Positions 1-4,958 of a DNA stretch of 5,716 nucleotides are shown here, piece by piece. The notes beneath the pieces were generated by a model. That model worked only from the letters and a program-made list of their open reading frames with translations. It did not search any database and was not told where the DNA came from. The stretch is from an uncultured Acetatifactor sp. Lineage in GTDB: Bacteria > Bacillota > Clostridia > Lachnospirales > Lachnospiraceae. The DNA is taken from the NCBI GenBank assembly GCA_934394515.1, contig CAKRRU010000136.1, positions 1 to 5,716 on the forward strand, written 5' to 3'. Each line of letters starts with the position of its first letter. Position 1 is the first letter of the stretch. The position numbers were made by a program, and so were the translations under genes.

Positions 1-715
1 TGGTGCCGCCACCGACGATCATGGCAGTACGTGCCCTGCCGGCGCCGATACCGATCTTTTTGAAGAAATCATTGGCTTTGGGAGGGGTGGACACAATAGC
101 AACCACATCACCTTCCCGGAAGACGAAATCACCACGGGGGATCAGTACCTGATCGCCACGGGTAACCATACATACCAGCACGTCACATTTTAAGGTGGTA
201 CGAATGTGAATCAGTTCATAGTTATTTAAGAGACAATCATGCGTTACGCGAAAATGCAGCAGCTCGATCCGGCCCTTGGAGAAAGTGTCGATCTTAACAG
301 CGGAAGGGAACTGGAAAATACGTGCAATTTCCGCAGCACTGGATAATTCCGGATTGATGATCATGGCAAGTCCCAGCTCTTCCCGCAGGAACGCAATCTC
401 ATTATTGTAGATCGGATTGCGGACACGGGCGATGGTCTTACAATGTCCGGCTTTTTTGGCAATGACGCAGCACAGAAGATTCTGCTCATCGGAACCGGTC
501 ACGGCGATCAACAGATCCGCATGATCAATGCCGGCCTCGGAAAGCGTCTGGAAACTGACACCGTTGCCGACGATGCCCATGGCATCCAGATCATCCGTAA
601 TGGAATTTACTTTATCTTCATTCGTATCAATCACGGTGATGTTGTGATTCTCACCGCCCAATTGCTCTACCAGGGTGTAGCCTACTTTGCCGCAGCCCAC
701 AATAATAATGTTCAT
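1..715 (-). CDS. trkA: Trk potassium uptake regulatory protein TrkA, N-terminal part (runs off left edge)
   Basis: Peripheral NAD(H)-binding subunit that gates a TrkH-type potassium channel at the cytoplasmic face of the membrane. Reading the minus strand from ATG at 715-713 gives 238 open codons to the window edge. The protein begins MNIIIVGCGKVGYTLVEQL, a Rossmann P-loop with GCGKVG at residues 7-12, and ITVID puts the ribose-binding acid at D30. The RCK_N signature TGSDEQNLL is followed by KTIARVRNPIY. A TrkA_C domain lies at about residues 135-220 (KGRIELLHFRV, then RGDQVLIPRGDFVFREGDVV). AMIVGGGT at 231-238 opens the second Rossmann domain, so this is the double-RCK TrkA of about 450 residues cut roughly in half, not a single-domain KtrA. 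The start is supported by GAGGA at 725-721, five bases upstream. A trkH gene would be expected beyond the left edge, but that is not visible. The gene is divergent from spoIIIA. Confidence 0.95.
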   Translation of the reverse strand, partial: MNIIIVGCGKVGYTLVEQLGGENHNITVIDTNEDKVNSITDDLDAMGIVGNGVSFQTLSEAGIDHADLLIAVTGSDEQNLLCCVIAKKAGHCKTIARVRNPIYNNEIAFLREELGLAMIINPELSSAAEIARIFQFPSAVKIDTFSKGRIELLHFRVTHDCLLNNYELIHIRTTLKCDVLVCMVTRGDQVLIPRGDFVFREGDVVAIVSTPPKANDFFKKIGIGAGRARTAMIVGGGT

Positions 716-720
716 AAGAT

Positions 721-725
721 TCCTC
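721..725 (-). promoter_or_regulatory. trkA ribosome-binding site
   Basis: On the minus strand GAGGA ends five bases before the trkA ATG (715). It lies in the GAGGAA hexamer at 725-720, which recurs on the far side of the hairpin block (871-866). Confidence 0.75.
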
Positions 726-865
726 ATTTCTGAGCGACTCTGTCGCGAAGAGGCGAAGTGAAATTCGCGTAGGCGATTTCACTTCTGCCATAAAAGCTAT
801 TTGCTTTCGCTCAGAAGCAAATAGCCGTGTGAAAAATATGCTATCGAGCATATTTTTTCACACTG
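726..865. repeat. Hairpin-cluster element in the trkA leader, flanked by TTCCTC direct repeats
   Basis: Four inverted repeats follow one another. First, GCGAC-TCT-GTCGC at 734-746. Second, GAAGTGAAAT at 755-764 pairs with 776-785, extended by CGC/GCG to a GTAG loop. Third, GCTATTTGCTT at 796-806 pairs with 815-825. Fourth, a 16-bp stem pairs 827-842 with 847-863, with one bulged T and an ATCG loop. The block is bounded by TTCCTC at 720-725 and again at 866-871; on the minus strand these read GAGGAA, and the 720-725 copy is the trkA Shine-Dalgarno. Lying downstream of the trkA promoter, the whole block would be transcribed as its 5' leader. It may be a dispersed intergenic repeat that inserted at the ribosome-binding site and duplicated it, or a structured regulatory leader. 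The hairpins are seen directly; the element interpretation is inference. Confidence 0.6.
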
Positions 866-907
866 TTCCTCCGAAATAATGATATTCGCAAATGACATTT
901 AAAGCCT

Positions 908-936
908 ATTATATCATAGGTTTCTAAAAAAGAGAA
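908..936 (-). promoter_or_regulatory. Probable sigma-A promoter of trkA (extended -10)
   Basis: On the minus strand TATAAT (913-908) is preceded by TGA, giving the extended -10 form TGnTATAAT. The -35 at 17 bp spacing (936-931) reads TTCTCT and is weak, as is tolerated with an extended -10. Transcription would start near 901, giving a leader of about 185 nt that contains the hairpin cluster. Confidence 0.6.
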
Positions 937-953
937 GAACCGATGGAATATCC

Positions 954-967
954 TGTCTGCGCAGACA
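954..967. promoter_or_regulatory. Perfect 14-bp palindrome, possible operator
   Basis: TGTCTGCGCAGACA is perfectly self-complementary. It lies about 18 bp upstream of the trkA -35 and about 94 bp upstream of the spoIIIA -35, a position suited to a dimeric regulator of trkA. I do not recognise it as the site of a known regulator, and it is not the Gram-positive LexA box. Confidence 0.35.
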
Positions 968-1060
968 TATATTGTAATGATTCAAGGACATAAAGTATTT
1001 CCTATCAGTATCTGTAGGGTTTGCTTGCCATATGTGAATGCAAAAAATAAGCTGATATTG

Positions 1061-1088
1061 GGATATTTGCTTGCAAAAAACATAGAAG
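1061..1088 (+). promoter_or_regulatory. Candidate sigma-E promoter of the spoIIIA operon
   Basis: GGATATT at 1061-1067 resembles the sigma-E -35 (kmATATT). After a 13-bp spacer comes CATAGAAG at 1081-1088, matching the CATA core of the -10 consensus CATACAAT. The spoIIIA operon of B. subtilis is read by mother-cell sigma-E, so position and type agree. A start near 1095 would leave about 63 nt before the TTG start codon. Confidence 0.6.
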
Positions 1089-1145
1089 GAACATTTTTGG
1101 CGTAAAAAACATATGTTTCAGAAAGATGGAAACGATACGCGCGAG

Positions 1146-1151
1146 AGGAGG
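1146..1151 (+). promoter_or_regulatory. spoIIIAA ribosome-binding site (decides a TTG start)
   Basis: AGGAGG is followed after six bases by TTG at 1158. The in-frame ATG at 1113 has only A-rich sequence without a Shine-Dalgarno before it. Confidence 0.8.
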
Positions 1152-1157
1152 AAAAAT

Positions 1158-2066
1158 TTGGACAGCCTGCTTCATATCTTTCCGCAAAAAAGGAGAGCGT
1201 TTTGGACGGAAACTGCCGGAAAATCGGACAGACTATGCGAGATTCGTATGCGTGTAGATCGACCTTTCCAGGTGGAAACGTTAGACGGTGAATATTTTTT
1301 AAATCCTACCGGGCACTGGCAGGAGACGCCTTACGGTGCAGCTACGGTAACGGAAGCACAGCTCAGAGAGTTTCTCGCGTATCAGTGTCAGGATTCCGCT
1401 TATGCGTATGCGGACGAGATCCGGCAGGGGTATCTGACAGTGCAGGGCGGACACCGCATCGGTTTGTGCGGACAGGCCGTTTTGGAAAATGAGAGCCATC
1501 TGCGGACATTGAAAAATATCACCTTTGTCAACATTCGTATCGCACACGAGATCAGAGGAGCGGCAGATCCGCTATTGCCAAGGCTGTACCATGCAGGGAG
1601 ATTCTGCAATACACTGATCATCTCTCCGCCGGGATTTGGCAAGACGACACTTTTGCGGGATCTGATCAGGCAGCTGTCGGATGGCAATCCGTACGGAGTG
1701 GGATTGAGAGTCGGCGTGGTGGATGAACGTTCCGAACTGGCGGGAAGCTACAGAGGACGTCCGCAGATGGATCTCGGGATGCGGACGGATGTCCTGGATG
1801 CCTGCCCGAAAGCGCTGGGGATGCTGTTACTGCTGCGCTCTATGTCTCCGCAGGTGATCGCGGTGGACGAACTGGGGGACGAGCAGGATCTTTGGGCACT
1901 ACATAAAGCAGCCGTCTGCGGCTGCGGTCTGCTGGCTACCGTGCATGGAGAGGACGAAGCGGATGCAGCCAGGAGACTGGGAGAGAAGAATTTAAGAGAA
2001 ATGTTTGAGAGAATTGTGATTCTGAAAGGAAGGGGACGGATGGAATGCAGGTGCTTGGAGGGATGA
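1158..2066 (+). CDS. spoIIIAA: Stage III sporulation protein AA, ATPase of the SpoIIIA complex
   Basis: Mother-cell ATPase related to the GspE/VirB11-type secretion ATPases, thought to power the SpoIIIA-SpoIIQ channel from the cytoplasmic side of the outer forespore membrane. Numbering from the TTG start (302 aa, near the 307 of B. subtilis), the family signature GGHRIGLCGQAV lies near residues 97-108 and NIRIAHEIRG near 125-134. Walker A is PPGFGKTT at 157-164, the DERSEL motif is near 189-194, and the Walker B strand PQVIAVDEL is at 221-229. TVHGED, near 251-256, carries the histidine found in secretion ATPases. All key nucleotide-binding residues are present. TTG is preferred because AGGAGG sits six bases upstream and because the N-terminus then matches the family in starting just before the LHIFP segment. 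The alternative ATG at 1113 would add 15 polar residues. The 3' end overlaps spoIIIAB by 22 bases, implying translational coupling. Confidence 0.95.
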   Translation: MDSLLHIFPQKRRAFWTETAGKSDRLCEIRMRVDRPFQVETLDGEYFLNPTGHWQETPYGAATVTEAQLREFLAYQCQDSAYAYADEIRQGYLTVQGGHRIGLCGQAVLENESHLRTLKNITFVNIRIAHEIRGAADPLLPRLYHAGRFCNTLIISPPGFGKTTLLRDLIRQLSDGNPYGVGLRVGVVDERSELAGSYRGRPQMDLGMRTDVLDACPKALGMLLLLRSMSPQVIAVDELGDEQDLWALHKAAVCGCGLLATVHGEDEADAARRLGEKNLREMFERIVILKGRGRMECRCLEG

Positions 2067-2560
2067 TGATCGTCTGCGGATGTCTGGGTCTGGGCATCTG
2101 GTATCGACAGCAATTCCTGGGACGGCTACACCGGATCCGAGAACTCATCGCTATCCTTGAACAATGGAGCAGCGAAGTGAGATACAACAGATCCACGCTT
2201 CCGGAGTGCTGTCTGCGGATCGGAAACTGCAGGGAAGACCGTCTGGGACGGATCTGCAAAGAAGTATATGAAGAATACATAACATCGGAAGGAAGTGGTT
2301 TTTTGGAACTGGCAGAGGAGAGCTTTCGAAAAAAATTAAATACACTGCCGTTAAAAAAGGAAGATATTGACAGATTCCTGCTTTTCACAGGACGGGAAGG
2401 ATACCCGGATGAAGCCATGCAGATCCGGGCAATCGAACTGGCAAAACAGGAACTGGAGAGAACGGCGGAAATGCAGCAACGGGAGATCTCACAGAAATGC
2501 AGATTATCTGTGGGATTGGGTGCCATGAGCGGACTGCTTATAGTGATACTTTTAATTTGA
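2045..2560 (+). CDS. spoIIIAB: Stage III sporulation protein AB
   Basis: Membrane-anchored component of the SpoIIIA complex, with a helical cytosolic domain compared in the literature to GspF-type proteins and proposed to link the ATPase AA to the membrane apparatus. The 171 residues equal the B. subtilis length. An N-terminal membrane segment (about residues 3-20) is followed by the family helix RELIAILEQWSSEVRYNRS (32-50), a long charged helical body, and a C-terminal membrane segment ending GLLIVILLI (163-171). The start is ATG at 2045, preceded by AAGGAAGGGG at 2026-2035, inside the end of spoIIIAA. After its stop the operon has an unusually long 170-base gap before spoIIIAC. Confidence 0.93.
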   Translation: MQVLGGMMIVCGCLGLGIWYRQQFLGRLHRIRELIAILEQWSSEVRYNRSTLPECCLRIGNCREDRLGRICKEVYEEYITSEGSGFLELAEESFRKKLNTLPLKKEDIDRFLLFTGREGYPDEAMQIRAIELAKQELERTAEMQQREISQKCRLSVGLGAMSGLLIVILLI

Positions 2561-2584
2561 CGCAACTATTTAGAGTTATAAAAT
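2557..2584 (+). promoter_or_regulatory. Weak candidate internal promoter (sigma-A-like) after spoIIIAB
   Basis: TTGACG at 2557-2562 overlaps the spoIIIAB stop codon. After 16 bp comes TAAAAT at 2579-2584, with five of six consensus bases in each box. The surroundings are A/T-rich, so a chance match is quite possible. I saw no convincing sigma-E promoter in the same gap. Confidence 0.25.
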
Positions 2585-2730
2585 TTTCGAAAAAAAGTAT
2601 TTGTAAGAACATTCTGCAATCGGTTTCAGGCACCGAATAGTGATAGTTTGGCAATGGCATGAAAAGAAGGAGTGCAGACCTGAGGTACTTCATGAAAACA
2701 AAAAGATAGAAGCAAAAAGGATGGGGAACG
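2561..2730 (+). other. Non-coding gap between spoIIIAB and spoIIIAC
   Basis: The gap is 170 bases of A-rich sequence, while most other junctions in this operon overlap or lie within ten bases. It contains TTTTCGAAAA at 2584-2593, a small CGGT/ACCG inverted repeat near 2620-2635 and two copies of CATGAAAA (2658-2665 and 2691-2698). There is no strong terminator and no credible gene; the only short frame with ATG (2659-2709, 16 codons) has no ribosome-binding site. The right end carries the spoIIIAC Shine-Dalgarno (AAGGATGGGG, 2717-2726). Confidence 0.6.
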
Positions 2731-2925
2731 ATGGGAATTGGACTAATCTTTAAAATAGCGGCAGTGGGAATCCTGGTGACCATACTCAGCCAGATCCTGA
2801 AGCACAGTGGCAGGGAAGAACATGCTTTTCTCATAAGTCTGGCCGGACTGATCCTGGTCCTTGGGTGGATCGTTCCGTATATCTATGATTTGTTCGATAC
2901 TGTGCAGACGTTGTTTTCATTTTAG
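2731..2925 (+). CDS. spoIIIAC: Stage III sporulation protein AC
   Basis: Very small integral membrane component of the SpoIIIA complex, needed in the mother cell for forespore sigma-G activity. The 64 residues compare with 68 in B. subtilis. It has two membrane segments, about residues 4-23 (GLIFKIAAVGILVTILSQIL) and 32-54, joined by the short charged loop KHSGREEH, and ends in an amphipathic tail (DLFDTVQTLFSF). The family pattern of an IFKIA...VGI start and a K/R-x-GR/KxE loop is seen. The start ATG follows a G-rich Shine-Dalgarno. The stop codon is the start of the AGGAGGA that serves spoIIIAD, so the two are closely coupled. Confidence 0.92.
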   Translation: MGIGLIFKIAAVGILVTILSQILKHSGREEHAFLISLAGLILVLGWIVPYIYDLFDTVQTLFSF

Positions 2926-2933
2926 GAGGAAAG

Positions 2934-3320
2934 ATGGCTGAGATCATTAAGATTGCGATGCTTGGAATCGCCGGTGTATTGTTTGCCATTCAATTCAGAC
3001 AGCAGAGACCGGAATATGCGATGCTGATCGGATTTGCTTTAAGTGTCCTTGTTTTTTCTTATGTGTTGGGACTCGCCGGAAAAGTGTTGGAGGAATTCCG
3101 CGGATTACAGCAGTACCTCGGAGATTCCGCCGGGTATCTGGGGATTCTTATGAAAGTCGTAGGGATTACATATTTGTGTGAATTCAGTGCCGGTATCTGC
3201 AAAGACGCCGGATTCGCAGCAGTGTCGGATCAGATCGAAATTTTAGGGAAATTATCGGTGCTGTTTGCCGGACTGCCGATTTTGCTGTCGGTGATCCGTC
3301 AGATTTACAGCATCATGTAG
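2934..3320 (+). CDS. spoIIIAD: Stage III sporulation protein AD
   Basis: Integral membrane component of the SpoIIIA complex, related in sequence to SpoIIIAC. Its 128 residues compare with about 133 in B. subtilis. Four membrane segments can be placed at about 4-21, 28-50, 66-86 and 105-124. The middle holds the conserved stretch LGILMKVVGITYLCEFSAGICKDAG (69-93), the best family signature, in which polar and charged residues (K74, E83, K90, D91) sit within or beside the membrane. AGGAGGA at 2924-2930 overlaps the spoIIIAC stop and lies three bases before the ATG. The stop codon in turn provides the AGGAG used by spoIIIAE. Confidence 0.93.
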   Translation: MAEIIKIAMLGIAGVLFAIQFRQQRPEYAMLIGFALSVLVFSYVLGLAGKVLEEFRGLQQYLGDSAGYLGILMKVVGITYLCEFSAGICKDAGFAAVSDQIEILGKLSVLFAGLPILLSVIRQIYSIM

Positions 3321-3328
3321 GAGCGCGT

Positions 3329-4384
3329 ATGCAGACAGAGGTGATGTGGCAGGAATACGGGATGGAAGAACTGGAGAAAGGAATGCAGCAGTTATTCCCC
3401 ACATTCCATATTTCGGTATCTGAAATTTGGGGACAAATCCTGCGGGGGGATATTCTGGGGGCGGCAAGCGGCTTGCTCCTTGAAGTTTTGCGAGAGATGA
3501 CAACATCCGCCGTGGGGTTTAAAAATATATTGGTCTGGTTGATCGTATTGGGGATTCTGTCGGCACTTCTGATTCATTTTGTGGAAGTATTTGATAAACA
3601 TCAGATTGCCGATCTGAGTTTTTACTTTATCTATTTGCTGATCGGTATGATCTTATTGCAATGTTTTTCCGGGGTGCTGGGAACGGCCAGAGATACGGTA
3701 GAGAATATCGTCGTTTTTGTAAAACTGATGGTGCCGACTTTTCTTTTGGCAGTAGGGGTGGCGAACGGCCCGGTTACGGTGAGTGCCGGATATCAATTGT
3801 TACTGCTGCTCATCTACGGTACGGAAAAGGTGCTTTTGGGAGTGGTGCTGCCATTGATCTACAGTTACTGTCTGCTGACCATGATCAACGGGATCTGGGT
3901 GGAAGAGAAGCTGGCGCTATTGACGGAACTGTTGGAAAAGGTGATTGGCTGGATACTGAAAGCTTCCCTGTGGGTGGTTACAGGCATCGGATTTTTTCAA
4001 TCTCTGATCACTCCGGTACTGGATTCGGTGAAAACATCTGCGGTGGAAAAAGCACTTTCCGCGCTGCCGGGGATCGGAAATGCGGCGGACGGCATTCTGG
4101 AACTGGCAGTAGGGTCAGCCGTGGTGATCCGTAACAGTATTGGCGTATTGCTTTTATTATTGCTGCTTGCAGGATGTGCCGTGCCCTTGTTAGAAATTTT
4201 GGTTACTGCGATTTTGATGAAAGGTGCGGCAGCGTTTTTGGGAATTGTCAGTGATAAGCGTGTAACAAATTGCACGGATCACATGGGAAATGCCGGAATG
4301 TTATTATTTCGTACTGTGGGGACGGCGATGCTGTTATTTTTGATCACGCTGGCACTTCTGGCGATCGGAAGCGGGGGGAGATGA
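3329..4384 (+). CDS. spoIIIAE: Stage III sporulation protein AE, polytopic membrane protein without signal peptide
   Basis: Largest membrane protein of the SpoIIIA complex, likely part of the export-apparatus-like core in the outer forespore membrane. It has 351 residues against about 399 in B. subtilis. Hydrophobic segments lie at about 66-85, 96-118, 128-148, 155-183, 205-226, 270-306 (long enough for two passes, with an eight-leucine run at 273-280) and 325-346. The signatures VENIVVFVKLMVPTFLLAVG (124-143) and SALPGIGNAADGILELAVGSAVVIRNSIG (244-272) are typical of the family. The B. subtilis protein starts with a cleavable signal peptide; here the first 60 residues are polar or amphipathic and none is seen. 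ATG at 3329 has AGGAG (3319-3323) five bases upstream, and no in-frame ATG, GTG or TTG occurs in the 87 bases before it, so the short N-terminus appears real. The spoIIIAF start lies four bases after the stop. Confidence 0.95.
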   Translation: MQTEVMWQEYGMEELEKGMQQLFPTFHISVSEIWGQILRGDILGAASGLLLEVLREMTTSAVGFKNILVWLIVLGILSALLIHFVEVFDKHQIADLSFYFIYLLIGMILLQCFSGVLGTARDTVENIVVFVKLMVPTFLLAVGVANGPVTVSAGYQLLLLLIYGTEKVLLGVVLPLIYSYCLLTMINGIWVEEKLALLTELLEKVIGWILKASLWVVTGIGFFQSLITPVLDSVKTSAVEKALSALPGIGNAADGILELAVGSAVVIRNSIGVLLLLLLLAGCAVPLLEILVTAILMKGAAAFLGIVSDKRVTNCTDHMGNAGMLLFRTVGTAMLLFLITLALLAIGSGGR

Positions 4385-4388
4385 GAAA

Positions 4389-4823
4389 ATGCAGTGGATG
4401 TATCATGTAATCGGGCAGGCAGGAATCTTTTTGATCTGCGCACAGACACTTGTGCACTTTCGCCCCAAAGAATCCTATGAGAAATATCTGAAGCTTCTGT
4501 TGTCAGTGATGCTGTTGCTGCAATTGTTACAGCCGGTACTGACTTTTTTGGGAGGTGATGGCGGACAGAATGTGACCAAAGAGACGATAGAATTTTCCAC
4601 AGAACTGCAAACCGTACTGGAACAGGCTTCAAAACAGGCAGAAGGGTCGGAAGAGAGGATACAGGATGCGGCGGACGGATTGACAGAAAATGCAGAAGAA
4701 CTGCAGAAAACGGAGGAGACTTTGGAGGAGAGCGGTGAAGCCGTTACGGAAAGTGGTGAAGACATGGGAACTTCGGAAAAGGAGAAGATTCAGATAGAAA
4801 TTGCCCCGATAGAACTGGAATAA
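4389..4823 (+). CDS. spoIIIAF: Stage III sporulation protein AF, short and glutamate-rich form
   Basis: Membrane protein of the SpoIIIA complex. In B. subtilis (206 aa) it has two N-terminal membrane helices and a C-terminal ring-building-motif domain in the intermembrane space. Here the 144 residues hold both membrane helices (about 5-23 and 35-54) around the family segment HFRPKESYEKYLKLLLSVML. Then comes a long, strongly acidic helical stretch (about 62-130, many Glu, with Gln, Ala and Leu), and the protein ends at KIQIEIAPIELE. Only one strand follows the helix, so most of the ring-building fold is not visible. The downstream sequence is A/T-rich with stops and shows no continuation that would indicate a simple frameshift. 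Identity rests on the N-terminal half and on operon position. The Shine-Dalgarno is the G-rich run at 4373-4380. Confidence 0.88.
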   Translation: MQWMYHVIGQAGIFLICAQTLVHFRPKESYEKYLKLLLSVMLLLQLLQPVLTFLGGDGGQNVTKETIEFSTELQTVLEQASKQAEGSEERIQDAADGLTENAEELQKTEETLEESGEAVTESGEDMGTSEKEKIQIEIAPIELE

Positions 4824-4845
4824 GTTTTGCTGCTCTGCATATGTG
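4818..4845 (+). promoter_or_regulatory. Weak candidate sigma-E promoter before spoIIIAG
   Basis: GAATAAG at 4818-4824 lies over the spoIIIAF stop codon, and CATATGTG at 4838-4845 follows after 13 bp, the same spacing as the candidate at the operon start. Only the ATA and CATA cores match sigma-E consensus, so this is tentative. Confidence 0.25.
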
Positions 4846-4958
4846 ATTAGTTGAAAAAATGCAAGTATTATTCGTGAAAAGAAGTCCGGTAAAGAAATGA
4901 GTAAATATAAGGGTAATTCTAAGAAAAGAAGATGAAGGAAGCATGGAGAGGATGTAAA
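4824..4958 (+). other. Non-coding gap between spoIIIAF and spoIIIAG
   Basis: The gap is 135 bases of A-rich sequence with no gene and no terminator-like hairpin. It shares the 10-mer TGAAAAGAAG (4875-4884) with the spoIIIAB-spoIIIAC gap (2660-2669). The right end holds the spoIIIAG ribosome-binding site. Confidence 0.5.
4945..4951 (+). promoter_or_regulatory. spoIIIAG ribosome-binding site (decides the start)
   Basis: GGAGAGG lies seven bases before ATG at 4959. The earlier in-frame ATG at 4932 has only AAGAAAAGAAG before it, a weaker site. Confidence 0.6.

Larger units (their letters stand above)
716..1157. other. Divergent trkA / spoIIIAA intergenic region
   Basis: About 440 bases with no convincing gene. 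From left to right: the trkA ribosome-binding site, a hairpin-rich element (726-865), a minus-strand promoter for trkA (908-936), a perfect palindrome (954-967), direct repeats (1020-1080), a sigma-E-like promoter (1061-1088), a 12-bp palindrome AAACATATGTTT (1107-1118) and the spoIIIAA ribosome-binding site (1146-1151). The right half is A/T-rich and has no RNA fold that I recognise. ATG at 1113 is in frame with spoIIIAA but has no Shine-Dalgarno, so I treat it as leader. Confidence 0.7.

Noticed and set aside
443..733. Plus-strand open frame of 96 codons
   Set aside because: It lies opposite trkA, whose minus-strand protein has clear Rossmann and RCK motifs. It has no ribosome-binding site and no recognisable protein.
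827..863. Intrinsic terminator formed by the 16-bp hairpin
   Set aside because: The T-run is inside the stem, not after it, the stem is A/T-rich, and the flanking genes are divergent, so no transcript needs to end there.
716..900. c-di-AMP (ydaO-type) riboswitch upstream of a potassium-uptake gene
   Set aside because: The location would fit, but the leader has none of the conserved G-rich ydaO core. It is a row of simple hairpins instead.
1936..2565. Minus-strand open frame of 209 codons opposite spoIIIAA and spoIIIAB
   Set aside because: It is long, but its composition (rich in Ser, Arg, Pro and Cys) is typical of antisense shadow, and both plus-strand genes are firmly identified.
2659..2709. 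Mini frames beginning MKR or MKK in the three operon gaps (2659-2709, 4874-4900, 5633-5656)
   Set aside because: They are 7 to 16 codons long, lack Shine-Dalgarno sequences and arise easily in A-rich DNA. The third lies across the spoIIIAH promoter itself.
3661..4134. Plus-strand open frame of 157 codons inside spoIIIAE
   Set aside because: It is rich in Gly and Arg in an alternate frame of a hydrophobic membrane-protein gene, with no start signal of its own.
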